A stretch of DNA of 64,000 bases from Streptomyces spinoverrucosus (GTDB taxonomy: Bacteria > Actinomycetota > Actinomycetes > Streptomycetales > Streptomycetaceae), in NCBI RefSeq assembly GCF_006539505.1, contig NZ_BJND01000004.1, forward strand, positions 1-64,000, in the 5' to 3' direction. The notes beneath the pieces were generated by a model that worked only from the letters and a program-made list of their open reading frames with translations, ran no database searches and was not told the origin of the DNA. Below, one piece after another: positions 17,901 to 26,914 of the stretch. A program made the position numbers and the translations under genes. Position 1 is the first letter of the stretch. The number at the start of each line of letters is the position of its first letter.

Positions 17901-18473
17901 TCAACCGCCTTTGCGACGACTTGATGGTCCGTCGATTCCGTCGAATCCCTCGAAACTCTCCCCGTGACCGATGGCCCGCGCGACGCGGCGTTCCACCATC
18001 TGCACCTCGCTCTTGCGGTGGTGGATGTCGCGCTCGTCGTGGACCGGAAGCGTGTGGACGTAGAGGAGCCGCCGACGGCGGTCGATCTCTGCCACCAGCG
18101 TGCCGGGGGTCATGGTCGTGAGTTCGGCCACGGCCGTGATCAGCAAGTCGCTGTCGACCCGAAGTTCGACTTCGACGATCGCGGCGGACGTCCGGGGGCC
18201 GTGGCGCAGGGCCTGCCAGGCGGCGGTGGCCCCGGACCGGACCAGGTCGGTCAGAAGATGCACCAGCAGGGCCCCGATTCGGAGCGGCCGTGGAACGGCC
18301 CGCGGCAGCGCCGGGGGCAGAGGAAAGGCGGCGACCAGGGCGAGAGCGACGGCCAGACCGCCAAGGAGGACCTCCAGGTCGACGGACCCCCACAGCAGGA
18401 TCCACAGCAGCCATAGCCAGGCGATCATCGGCAGATGGCGCACGCCACGGCGGGCCCGTTCCAGACCATTCAA
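17901..18473 (-). CDS. mrpE: Mrp Na+/H+ antiporter subunit E
   Basis: About 190 aa with N-terminal membrane segments (MIAWLWLLWILLWGSVDLEV and following) and a soluble C-terminal domain containing MTPGTLVAEIDRRRRLLYVH, typical of MrpE. The TTG start at 18473 overlaps the mrpD stop as TTGA and has GGGGAGG upstream; initiation at the internal ATG 15 codons later is the alternative. The C-terminus is extended by charged residues. Confidence 0.88.
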   Translation of the reverse strand: MNGLERARRGVRHLPMIAWLWLLWILLWGSVDLEVLLGGLAVALALVAAFPLPPALPRAVPRPLRIGALLVHLLTDLVRSGATAAWQALRHGPRTSAAIVEVELRVDSDLLITAVAELTTMTPGTLVAEIDRRRRLLYVHTLPVHDERDIHHRKSEVQMVERRVARAIGHGESFEGFDGIDGPSSRRKGG

Positions 18474-20011
18474 CGTTCCTCCCCGTCCAGGACGACGGAC
18501 CGGTACGGCCCCGGATCCAGCAGGTCCTGCGCGGCTCGTTCGCCGACACCGGCGAGCAGACCCGCGCACATGGCGATGGCAAGCCCGGTCACGGTCAGGC
18601 CGGCCGTGGCGGCCAGCATCAGTCCGGTCCCGCGGACCCCACCGGTGGTCTCGGCGGCCCGGCGTTGCGGCAGCGCGGCCGCGCCACCGGCCGGGCGCGA
18701 CGGCCGGTCCGCGAAGGCCGACGTCCACACTCGGGTCATGGTGTAGAGCGTCAGCAGACTGGTGAGCAGGGCGGCTGCGGCGAGGGCGTACGCGGTGGGT
18801 CCGCCGTGGGCGACTCCGGCCCGCAGCAGCGTCAGCTTGGCCACGAAGCCGGAGAACGGCGGCATCCCGGACAAGCTGAGGGCCGGGAGCCCGAAGAGTA
18901 CGGCGACCAGCGTGCCCGGCGGCGGCCCGTGCGCCATACGGTGCAGCGCCGCCGTCCCCGTGCGGCGCACGGCGAGGCCCGCGACAAGGAACAGGGCCGC
19001 CTGGACGACGATGTGGTGGATGACGTAGAGGATGGTGCCGGTCAGTCCGAGGGTGTCGAACAGCGCGAGCCCGAACAGCATGAAACCGATGTGGCTGACC
19101 AGAGTGAAGGACAGCAGCCGGTTGAGGTCGTCCTGGGCGATGGCTCCGAGGATGCCCACGATCATCGCGGCGATCGCGGCGCACGCCAGCACGGTCCAGA
19201 CACCGGTCCGCGGGAAGAGCAGCGTCTGGGTGCGCAGCAGGGCGTACACACCGACCTTGGTCAGCAGCGCGGCGAAGACGGCGGTGATCGGCGCGGGGGC
19301 GGTCGGATAGCTGTCGGGAAGCCAGAAGTGCAGCGGAACGATCGCCGCCTTGATGCCCAGGACCGCCAGGAGCAGCAAGGCGAGCGCGGATCGGATGCCG
19401 TCCGGCAGTTCCGCGAGCCGTGGGCCGAGTTGCGCCAGGGTGACCGTGCCGGCGGCCGCGTAGACCAGTGCGACCAGGGTGAGGAAGAGCAGCGAGGATG
19501 TCAGGCTGGTGATCATGTACGTCATGCCCGCGCGGGTGCGGTCGCCGTCGGCGTCCAGAGTGATCAGGACGTACGAGGCGGCGAGCATCATCTCGAAGGC
19601 GACGAAGAGGTTGAAGAGGTCTCCCGAGAGGAACGCCAGACTCACGCCTGTGACGAGCACCAGGTAGGCGGGGTGGAAGACCTCCGCCGAACGCCGGCGC
19701 TCCTCCGCCGTGCCCTGGCCGATGGCGAAGACCAGCACGGCCAGCGCCACCAGCACCGACACGGTCAGCAGCAGGGCCGACAGCCGGTCGGCGACGAGCG
19801 TGATTCCCAGCGGCGCCGGCCAGCCACCGATGTGAAGTGCCAGCGGTCCCCGCGTATCGGCGAGCGCGAGCAGCGCCACACCGTCGGCCAGGACAACGGC
19901 CAGCACGATGCTGCTCAGCCCGCGCACGAGCGCGCGGGGCAGGCCGAGCAGGGACACGCCGAGGCCAAGGACCGGCAGCAGCACGGGCAGGGCAAGCAAC
20001 GCCGCCGTCAT
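18470..20011 (-). CDS. mrpD: Mrp Na+/H+ antiporter subunit D
   Basis: A 513 aa polytopic protein of the NADH-quinone oxidoreductase subunit N/M-like family, one of the two large proton-channel-like subunits. Family segments include FNLFVAFEMMLAASYVLITL with the key glutamate, and VPLHFWLPDSYPTAPAPITA with the conserved transmembrane lysine preceding it (GIKAAIVPLH). Overlaps mrpC and mrpE by 4 bases each. Confidence 0.93.
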   Translation of the reverse strand: MTAALLALPVLLPVLGLGVSLLGLPRALVRGLSSIVLAVVLADGVALLALADTRGPLALHIGGWPAPLGITLVADRLSALLLTVSVLVALAVLVFAIGQGTAEERRRSAEVFHPAYLVLVTGVSLAFLSGDLFNLFVAFEMMLAASYVLITLDADGDRTRAGMTYMITSLTSSLLFLTLVALVYAAAGTVTLAQLGPRLAELPDGIRSALALLLLAVLGIKAAIVPLHFWLPDSYPTAPAPITAVFAALLTKVGVYALLRTQTLLFPRTGVWTVLACAAIAAMIVGILGAIAQDDLNRLLSFTLVSHIGFMLFGLALFDTLGLTGTILYVIHHIVVQAALFLVAGLAVRRTGTAALHRMAHGPPPGTLVAVLFGLPALSLSGMPPFSGFVAKLTLLRAGVAHGGPTAYALAAAALLTSLLTLYTMTRVWTSAFADRPSRPAGGAAALPQRRAAETTGGVRGTGLMLAATAGLTVTGLAIAMCAGLLAGVGERAAQDLLDPGPYRSVVLDGEER

Positions 20012-20445
20012 CGGCGACCCTCCCGGCCCGGATCGGCGTCCGGCTGATCGCGGTTCGGGCCGGCTTCGGACTCGGCGCGTTCCCGGGCGGTGCCGATACG
20101 GCGGTCCTCCACGTCGTCGCGTACCTCGTCGTGCCCGGACAGGCGCCAGGAGCGGTGGGCCAGGGCCACCAGGAAGGCGGTGAGGCCGAAGGTGATCACG
20201 ATCGCCGTCAATGCCATGGCCTGGGGCAACGGGTCGGCGACGGTCTCGGGGTCCGCCGTCCTGCCCTCCAGGACCGGCGGCCGCCCGGCCACGCCCCCGG
20301 CGACCAGCAGCAACAGGTTGGTGCCATGGCCCAGGAGGACGAAGCCGAGGACGATCCGCATCAAGGACCGTTGCAGCATCAGGTAGAAGCCGAACGCGAA
20401 CAGGCCGCCGACCACGACGGCCATCGTCACATCGAGCGTCTTCAC
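20008..20445 (-). CDS. mrpC: Mrp Na+/H+ antiporter subunit C
   Basis: A 145 aa NuoK-like subunit with three membrane segments and motif LGFVLLGHGTNLLLLVAGG, then DPLPQAMALTAIVITFGLTA. The C-terminal 40 residues are hydrophilic and unusually long (rich in Arg, Asp and Glu). Overlaps both mrpA and mrpD by 4 bases. Confidence 0.93.
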   Translation of the reverse strand: MKTLDVTMAVVVGGLFAFGFYLMLQRSLMRIVLGFVLLGHGTNLLLLVAGGVAGRPPVLEGRTADPETVADPLPQAMALTAIVITFGLTAFLVALAHRSWRLSGHDEVRDDVEDRRIGTARERAESEAGPNRDQPDADPGREGRR

Positions 20446-23294
20446 CGCCGGGCCCCTTCCCCGTCTTCGCCGGACTCGGCGGTCTCGGCGGACTTGGGGG
20501 TTTCCTCGCTGAGCGAGACGCCCACCGCTGACAGCAGCTTCAAGGTGATACCGACGACGAGCAGATAGACGCCGATGTCGAAGAACAGGCTCGTCGCGAA
20601 CTTCACCGTGCCCACCCCTGGCAGGTGGAACGTCACCAGCGCACTCTCCAGCGGCGCGCCTCCCAGAGCCGGCGGAAGCATGCCCACGACAGCCGTCAGC
20701 ATCAGACCTCCACCCGCGACCACGCCCGGGGGCACCGGAGCGGCCAACCCGAGATCGGCCCGTCCGCCCACCAGATACCTCAGGACGAACGCCTGACCCG
20801 CCACGAGTCCCCCGGCGAATCCCCCGCCGGGCCGGTAGTGCCCGGAGAACACCAGGAACAGCGACAGCACCAGCACCGACGGGAACAGCAGCCGGGTGAC
20901 CACCTCAAGCAGGACGGAGCGCTCGCCGCCCGGACGCTCGCCCGCGCCCGGCAGCCAGGTCTCCCGCGGCTCGTCCCAGTGCGCCGCAGGGAATGTCCCG
21001 CGCCGCCGGACGCCACCGCGGGCCACCGCGTCGTCCCGCCCGTTGACCCGGACCAGGCTGACGACCCCGACCGCCGCGACCACCAGCACCGAGATCTCGC
21101 CCAGCGTGTCCAGGGCGCGGAAGTCGACGAGGATCGCGTTGACGACGTTGGTGGCGCCCGCCTCCGCCGTCCGGCGCACGTACCCTGCGGAGACGGCCGG
21201 GGCAGTCCTCGCGGAGGATGCGGCCAGGGCGAAGCACGTGACGAGCAAACCGATCGCACCGGCGGCACCCGCCCGCAGCAGACGCGCGCGGGCGGTCGTC
21301 CGGCCGGGGCCGAACCGGACCGGCATCCGGCGCAGCACCAGCACCACCACGACGAGCGTCATGGTCTCCACCAGGAACTGCGTGAGCGCCAGATCCGGCG
21401 CCCCCCGCACCATGAACACCCCCGCCACGCCGTAACCGACCGCCCCCGCCAGCAGAATGCCGGTCAGCCGGTGCCGGGCTGCCACCACCGCCGCGGCCGC
21501 CGACAGCACCACCACCGCCAAGGGCAACTCGATCGGGGACCGCCACAGCGACGGCGACCCCAGCGAGGGCGTCGCCCCGGCCAGCACCGCGCCGGGCACC
21601 ACGGTCACCGTCACCAGCGCCACCGTCAGGTAGACCGGCAGCGAGCCGACCTGCGTACGCCGCGTCACCGCCACGGCCAGCCGGTCCACGGCCGCAACCG
21701 TACGGTCGAACGCGCCCTGCACATCCGGCAGTCCCGGCACGGACGGTGCACGGCGCCGCCCGGCATGGAGCAGTCCGCCGAGGAGCAGACTCAGCGCCGA
21801 CAGTCCGAGCACGGGCGTGAAGCCATGCCAGAGGGAGAGTTCGTACGGACTCCGCGCCACCGGCGGATAGCCGTCGGCGTAGGCCGCGGCGACGGCCGCG
21901 ATGCCCGTGTACCACACGCCGAGCACCAGCCCCGCCCCGGACAGGACGGCGACCGGCGCGACGAACCCCGGCTCGGGCCGCTCCGCTCCGTCGGCCACCC
22001 GACCCGGACTCCCGCCGAAGGCGCCCCGAAGGAAGCGTGCGGCATACGCCACGGTCAGGGCGGAGCCGAGCAGGAGCACGGCGGTCAGCAGGGCGTGGCT
22101 CGGGAGCTGCGTGCCGTGCAGGAACGCCTCGAAGGAGGCTTCCTTGCCCAGGTAGCCGACGAGCGGCGGCAGTCCGGCCATCGAGGCCGCGGCCACCGCG
22201 GTCACGCCGAACAGCACGGGCAGGCGGCGTCCCAGCCCGGAAAGCTCGCGAATGTCCCGCGTACCCGTCTGGTGGTCCAGGATCCCGACGGACAGGAACA
22301 GCGCCGCCTTGAATGCCGCGTGCGCCAGCAGCATCACGACGCCGGCCAGCGCCGCGGTCCGCGTTCCGGCTCCCAGCAGTGCGGTCAGCAGACCCAGTTC
22401 GCTGATCGTGCCGTAGGCCAGGAGCAGTTTCAGGTCCGTCGCGCGCAGCACCCGCCAGGCGGCCAGCACCATCGTGGTCAGCCCCACGCCGAGCACCATC
22501 GGCCTCCACGGGCCCGCCTCCGCCAGCGCGGGTGCCAAGCGGGCCACCAGGTAGACCCCCGCCTTGACCATCGCGGCCGCGTGCAGATACGCGCTCACCG
22601 GTGTGGGCGCCACCATCGCCGCCGGCAGCCAGCCGTGCAGCGGCATCTGCGCCGACTTGGCGAAAGCGCCGACCAGGACCAGCACCACCGCGGCCGATAC
22701 GGCCCCGCCGTCCGGCGGGTCGGCCAGGATCGCCGAGACGCGGTAGGTCCCGGCCGCCTGTCCCAGCACGACGAAACCGAGGAGCATGACCAGCCCGCCG
22801 GCCGCGGTCACCAGCAGCGCCTGCCGAGCGGCACGCCGGTGCTCCGCCGACTCCCCTCGCCCCGCGATGAGCAGGAAGGAGGCGACCGTGGTCAGTTCCC
22901 AGAAGACGTAGAGCACGAAGAGGTTGTCGGCCAGGACGAGTCCCGCCATCGCCCCCGCGAAGGCCAGCAGCAGGGCTGCCTCACGGCCGGCGTCCCGCTC
23001 GACGTAGTACCGGCAGTACAGCAGCACCACGGCTCCGACACCGGCGACGATCCACAGCATCAGCAGGGACAGCGCGTCCAGTCGCAGATCGACGGTCAGC
23101 CCGAGCGACGGCGCCCACGACAGGGACTCCCGGTAGTCGCCACCGTCCAGGATCCGCGCCGCCCGCGTACCCGCCCAGGACACCGCCGCCAACGGCACCA
23201 GGGCCGCGACCACCCACACGGCGCGGCCGAGCCGCCGCTCCCACCAGGGGATCGCCGCCGCGACCACCGCGTGGGCGCCCAGCAGGAACAGCAC
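20442..23294 (-). CDS. mrpA: Mrp Na+/H+ antiporter, fused subunits A and B
   Basis: First gene of the operon, about 950 aa. The N-terminal two thirds is NuoL-like MrpA (LFVLYVFWELTTVASFLLIA; KSAQMPLHGWLPAAMVAPTP; LMLLAHAAFKAALFLSVG in nearby spelling). The C-terminal third is MrpB (LLFPSVLVLSLFLVFSGHYR followed by PGGGFAGGLVAGQAF), so A and B are one polypeptide, as in many actinomycetes. I place the start at GTG 23294, with GAAGGAG upstream. The open frame runs 300 codons further, but that part is an nfeD remnant and junk. Confidence 0.92.
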   Translation of the reverse strand: MLFLLGAHAVVAAAIPWWERRLGRAVWVVAALVPLAAVSWAGTRAARILDGGDYRESLSWAPSLGLTVDLRLDALSLLMLWIVAGVGAVVLLYCRYYVERDAGREAALLLAFAGAMAGLVLADNLFVLYVFWELTTVASFLLIAGRGESAEHRRAARQALLVTAAGGLVMLLGFVVLGQAAGTYRVSAILADPPDGGAVSAAVVLVLVGAFAKSAQMPLHGWLPAAMVAPTPVSAYLHAAAMVKAGVYLVARLAPALAEAGPWRPMVLGVGLTTMVLAAWRVLRATDLKLLLAYGTISELGLLTALLGAGTRTAALAGVVMLLAHAAFKAALFLSVGILDHQTGTRDIRELSGLGRRLPVLFGVTAVAAASMAGLPPLVGYLGKEASFEAFLHGTQLPSHALLTAVLLLGSALTVAYAARFLRGAFGGSPGRVADGAERPEPGFVAPVAVLSGAGLVLGVWYTGIAAVAAAYADGYPPVARSPYELSLWHGFTPVLGLSALSLLLGGLLHAGRRRAPSVPGLPDVQGAFDRTVAAVDRLAVAVTRRTQVGSLPVYLTVALVTVTVVPGAVLAGATPSLGSPSLWRSPIELPLAVVVLSAAAAVVAARHRLTGILLAGAVGYGVAGVFMVRGAPDLALTQFLVETMTLVVVVLVLRRMPVRFGPGRTTARARLLRAGAAGAIGLLVTCFALAASSARTAPAVSAGYVRRTAEAGATNVVNAILVDFRALDTLGEISVLVVAAVGVVSLVRVNGRDDAVARGGVRRRGTFPAAHWDEPRETWLPGAGERPGGERSVLLEVVTRLLFPSVLVLSLFLVFSGHYRPGGGFAGGLVAGQAFVLRYLVGGRADLGLAAPVPPGVVAGGGLMLTAVVGMLPPALGGAPLESALVTFHLPGVGTVKFATSLFFDIGVYLLVVGITLKLLSAVGVSLSEETPKSAETAESGEDGEGARR

Positions 23295-23516
23295 AGCACC
23301 AACTCCTTCAGGAGCACTGGGCGTCCGGACAGCGTCGAGTGCCCTGCGTGGCAAGGGACCAGGCCTCTCGGCACCGCTGTGCCTGCTTCGGGCAGAGCGG
23401 CGGTGCGAGGCTGCGATCAGTTCAGTGTGCGGTCGGCTCCCACCGAACCGCCCGTCCAAGGGGTCCACCGGTGGCAGACGCCTTGCGCCGAGACACACGC
23501 CTGTTCGAGCACTTGA

Positions 23517-24112
23517 AACGTGGGCTACGCGGTGCGCGCGCCGCCCGGTGCGCCCCTTCGAGCAGCACCTGACCGGTCCCGCCCCGGGCACGTCGTACGT
23601 CTGCTTCGCGGCCCGGCAGAGCCTCGTGGCCGGTTGTCGCCGGCGCCTTCCTCGCGCGCCAGGCCAGACGGCCGGCGAGCACCGATCCGCCGCCCACCAC
23701 CAGGGCGCCACGAACAGGGCGGCGGCCAGGGCGAGGAGCAGCAGCCCGCCGACGTCGAAGGGCAGCACACTGAGCGCGACGAATCCCAGGGCAAGCAGGA
23801 TGACTCCGATGACACCGGCGAAGCACATGCCCGGGTTGGCCAGCTCGTAGATCACCGCGAGCGTGCCGATCGACAGGAAGAGGTACGCCAGTTCCGGGCT
23901 CGCCAGCAGCCCGCTCCGCGTCCTCCGGCCGACCACGACACGGCGGCCGTCCAGTTCGGTGAGCAGGGCGTCGCGGGGCGGCGCCACGACATCGATGACG
24001 TTGATCCGCCGGGCTTCCTGGTCGGAGACCGACTTACCGTCGCGGACCATGTCCCGGGCCAAGTCCGTGCTCCGCCACCGGGGCGGCAGCAGCAGCCCAA
24101 CGTCACCAGGAG
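23517..24112 (-). pseudogene. NfeD/ClpP-class membrane protease remnant
   Basis: The minus strand encodes STDLARDMVRDGKSVSDQEA, INVIDVVAPPRDALLTELDG and ELAYLFLSIGTLAVIYELAN, the second half of an NfeD-type membrane-bound serine protease. The next membrane segments follow (GLLLLALAAALFVAP). Around 23720 the frame changes to SVLAGRLAWRARKAPATTGH and EADVRRARGGTGQVLLEGAH, the start of the C-terminal OB domain, which is then cut off. The catalytic N-terminal half is missing. Remaining bases in 23295-24281 (two flanks of about 200 bases) hold no gene I can support; the left flank carries the mrp operon promoter region. Confidence 0.75.
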
Positions 24113-24281
24113 GATCTGGGCGACCCTCCGACGACGGCCGTCTCGACCCGCAGCACGTTGCGGTCCTCCGGCAAAGTGAGGAGCAAACCAGCCCGCCAGG
24201 CAGCCCGCCCATGGCCCCACCCAGAAGTAGTGGAATGTTTAACCACTCACCTTGGTTGGAGTGCGTCGAAGGAGGTCACCA

Positions 24282-24632
24282 GTGGACACGACGTACTACG
24301 ACCACGGAACACCGGCCGAGCGCTGGGACCGCGCGCGGATGTTCTTCGAGGCCAAGGAGTACGCCGCCGCGGCGCGCATCCTGGGTGGGCTGGTCGAGGA
24401 GGTGCCCGAGCAGACCGGACCGCGGCTGCTGCTGGCGCGCGCCTACTACCACTCGGCCCAACTGGGCCGCGCCGAGTCCGAGTTGCGCGTCATCGTCGAG
24501 CGCGACCCGGTGGAGCACTACGCCCGGCTGATGCTCGGCCGCACGCTCCAGCGGCAGGGTCGGCAGGAGGAGGCGGAGCCGCATCTGCGGATCGCCTCGG
24601 CGCTCGCGGGTGACTTCGACGAGCAGAGCTGA
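24282..24632 (+). CDS. Tetratricopeptide-repeat protein
   Basis: A 116 aa protein made of about three TPR units: RARMFFEAKEYAAAARILGG, GPRLLLARAYYHSAQLGRAE and EHYARLMLGRTLQRQGRQEE. The GTG start at 24282 is supported by GGAGGT at the right distance. Small stand-alone TPR proteins are common in Streptomyces and probably act as adaptors; partner unknown. It ends at a strong hairpin shared with the convergent PepSY gene. Confidence 0.85.
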   Translation: MDTTYYDHGTPAERWDRARMFFEAKEYAAAARILGGLVEEVPEQTGPRLLLARAYYHSAQLGRAESELRVIVERDPVEHYARLMLGRTLQRQGRQEEAEPHLRIASALAGDFDEQS

Positions 24633-24661
24633 CGCGCGCGACTCGACCCACCGAAGGTATG

Positions 24662-24691
24662 GGCCCGGCCTCCCCCCGAGAAGGCCGGGCC
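24662..24691. terminator. Bidirectional 10-bp GC hairpin
   Basis: GGCCCGGCCT (24662-24671) pairs perfectly with AGGCCGGGCC (24682-24691) around a 10-base loop, between two convergent genes whose stops are 29 and 5 bases away. Confidence 0.85.
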
Positions 24692-24696
24692 GGTCC

Positions 24697-26127
24697 TTAT
24701 GTGGCTGCCGCTCCGTCGGCAGCCACTCCCCCGTTGCCGTCCGACCGCCGCCCCCGCCGGTGCGCGATCTCCCCCAGGATCACGTCCACGACGATGAACG
24801 CGGCCAGCGGAATACCGAGCAGCGGCACGAAGTAGCCGATGACGGCGACCACGGCCATCAGCGGGACCAGGATCTGCGGCGGCACCTGCGCCCAGCCGCC
24901 GCGCGGGATCGGCCGGCCGAAGGCCGAGCCGCGGCCCCGATGCCACCACATACGGTAGCCGAGCACGATCAGCACGATCAGGGACAGCGCGAGCAGCATC
25001 AGGGCGATCTGGTTCACCAGCCCGAACAGGATGCCGGTGTGCAGATCGATGCCCCAGCGGGTCAGCTTCGCGAGCAGCGGATAGTCGGCGAACCGCAGCA
25101 CGTCGGTGACCTCACCGGTCGCCGGGTCAATGGCGACCGAGTCCTGCTTCTCGGGCCAGCTGCGCTGCACCTGCTTCACCACGTACGCCGAGCTCGCGTC
25201 GGCCGGCGGAACGATCTCCACGGGGTCGCCCACCCCCTCGGCCCGGGCGGCGGCCAGCACCTTGTCGAGGCCGACGCCGTGCTCGCCGCTCCCTCCGGTG
25301 CCCGCGGCGGCGCCGTGGTCCCCGTGGTCGCCGCCCACCGACGCCGACGCCGACGGCGTGGACTGGCCGAGGGAGGTGCGCAGTTCGTCGATGTTCGCAC
25401 CGGCGTACGTCGACCAGGTCAGGCCGGTCGCCGACAGGAAGAAGAACCCGATCGCGGCCCAGACGCCGATCGTGCCGTGCAGGCCGAGGGTGCGGCGCCG
25501 CCCGCTGGTGCCGCGCACCTTGCGCAGGGCGCGGCGGCGGGAGAACCACAGCACCAGGCCACCGGCCGCGATCACCCACAGCCAGCTCGCGGCCAGTTCG
25601 CTGTAGAGGCGGCCGGGGTCGCCGAGATGCAGATCGCGGTGGAACTCGTCGATCCAGGTGCGCAGCGGCAGCGCCCCGGTGGAGCCGTACTGCTCCAGGG
25701 CGCCGCGCACCTTCCCGGTGTAGGGGTCGACGAACACGGCGAGCGTGTGGTCCTCGTCGACGCCGGGGACACCGGACAGCAGCACGCGCGTGGTGGCGTC
25801 GTCCGCCGGGGAGGGCCGTACGGCCGAGAGCGTGCCCTGCGGGTGGGCCTCGCGGGCGGCGGCCACCTGCTCGGAGATGGGCAGCTTGGTGTCGCCGACC
25901 TCGGGGACGGTCCTCTCGTCGGCGTACACGATCTTTTCGGCCTGGAACGACCCGGCGTACAGGAAGCCGGTGGTGGCCGCGACGAGCAGGAAGGGGGCGA
26001 CGAGCAGTCCGGCGTAGAAGTGCAGCCGCAGGACGAGCGGGCGCAGGGGTGCCCAGGTGCGGGACTTCGGTGGCGCGGCGGTCTGCTGCGGGGCCTCGTC
26101 CGTGCTGGTCGAGGGAGCGGTGGTCAT
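24697..26127 (-). CDS. PepSY-domain membrane protein (PiuB-like)
   Basis: A 476 aa protein with N-terminal membrane segment (LRLHFYAGLLVAPFLLVAAT), two PepSY regions (ALEQYGSTGALPLRTWIDEF; YVVKQVQRSWPEKQDSVAID), and three more membrane segments ending LGIPLAAFIVVDVIL. Conserved histidines in HRDLHLGDPGRL and IDLHTGILFG fit the iron-regulated PiuB/siderophore-utilisation branch, in which membrane reductase activity has been suggested. An insert GGDHGDHGAAAG near residue 265 is His-rich and could bind metal. Function is inferred from family only. Confidence 0.82.
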   Translation of the reverse strand: MTTAPSTSTDEAPQQTAAPPKSRTWAPLRPLVLRLHFYAGLLVAPFLLVAATTGFLYAGSFQAEKIVYADERTVPEVGDTKLPISEQVAAAREAHPQGTLSAVRPSPADDATTRVLLSGVPGVDEDHTLAVFVDPYTGKVRGALEQYGSTGALPLRTWIDEFHRDLHLGDPGRLYSELAASWLWVIAAGGLVLWFSRRRALRKVRGTSGRRRTLGLHGTIGVWAAIGFFFLSATGLTWSTYAGANIDELRTSLGQSTPSASASVGGDHGDHGAAAGTGGSGEHGVGLDKVLAAARAEGVGDPVEIVPPADASSAYVVKQVQRSWPEKQDSVAIDPATGEVTDVLRFADYPLLAKLTRWGIDLHTGILFGLVNQIALMLLALSLIVLIVLGYRMWWHRGRGSAFGRPIPRGGWAQVPPQILVPLMAVVAVIGYFVPLLGIPLAAFIVVDVILGEIAHRRGRRSDGNGGVAADGAAAT

Positions 26128-26256
26128 CGGCGGTTCTCCGGGGAGGGGGACGGTTTTCGGCCGTAGTGGTGCAGTAGTCGGGGTGGGAGTGCGGTGAGTT
26201 CCCGGAGATGCGAGTGACCCGCGTCACACGACGGCGGGTCATGGCATGCTGGCGCA

Positions 26257-26904
26257 ATGTCAACTCCGCGTGACCGTATGCCGCTCGCCGAGCGCATCGA
26301 GCAACTCCTGGCCATGGAAGGCCCGTTGTCCATCGTCGAGGCCGGAGACCCGGTGCTGCGGCAACCTGCCGAGCCGTTCGACGGGCAGCTTCAGCCCGCG
26401 CTGCTGGCCCGGTTCGTCGAGGCCCTGCGCGTCACCATGCACGCGGCCCCGGGGGTCGGTCTGGCGGCGCCACAGGTCGGCGTGCCGCTGCGGATCGCGG
26501 TGATCGAGGACCCGGCGCCGGTGCCGGAGGAGGTGAGGCTGGCGCGCGGGCGGGTGCCGCAGCCGTTCCGGGTGCTGGTGAATCCGTCGTACGAGCCCGT
26601 GGGCGCGGCGCGTGCCGGGTTCTTCGAGGGCTGTCTGAGCGTGCCGGGCTGGCAGGCGGTGGTGGCCCGGCCCACGCGGGTGCGGCTGACCGGCTCGGAC
26701 GAGCACGGCCGTGCCCTGGACGAGGTGTTCACCGGGTGGCCCGCCCGGATCGTGCAGCATGAGACGGACCACCTGGACGGCGTGCTCTACGTCGACCGGG
26801 CCGAGCTGCGCTCCCTGTCCGCGAACGGGACGGTGGCGGGACGCTGGGCGCAGCCGACGCCGGAGGCGGCCGCGCGCGAGCTGGGCTTCGAACTGCCGGA
26901 CTGA
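26257..26904 (+). CDS. def: Peptide deformylase
   Basis: Removes the N-formyl group from nascent proteins using an Fe2+/Zn2+ site. All three family motifs are present: GVGLAAPQVGV (about residues 66-76), EGCLSVPGW with the metal cysteine (about 125-133), and QHETDHLDG with two metal histidines and the catalytic Glu (about 166-174). At 215 aa it is a long, type I actinobacterial version. It is probably one of several deformylases, since Streptomyces normally keep another next to fmt. Confidence 0.93.
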   Translation: MSTPRDRMPLAERIEQLLAMEGPLSIVEAGDPVLRQPAEPFDGQLQPALLARFVEALRVTMHAAPGVGLAAPQVGVPLRIAVIEDPAPVPEEVRLARGRVPQPFRVLVNPSYEPVGAARAGFFEGCLSVPGWQAVVARPTRVRLTGSDEHGRALDEVFTGWPARIVQHETDHLDGVLYVDRAELRSLSANGTVAGRWAQPTPEAAARELGFELPD

Positions 26905-26914
26905 GCCTTGGGGT

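Noticed and set aside
20625..23516. A 963-codon open frame on the plus strand opposite mrpA
   Set aside because: It is rich in Arg, His, Gln and Pro with no family resemblance, and exists only because the opposite strand has strong third-position G/C bias.
20442..24212. A single 1,256-aa MrpA reading from the longest frame
   Set aside because: The first 300 codons are an nfeD remnant plus nonsense sequence; family length and a ribosome site support GTG 23294.
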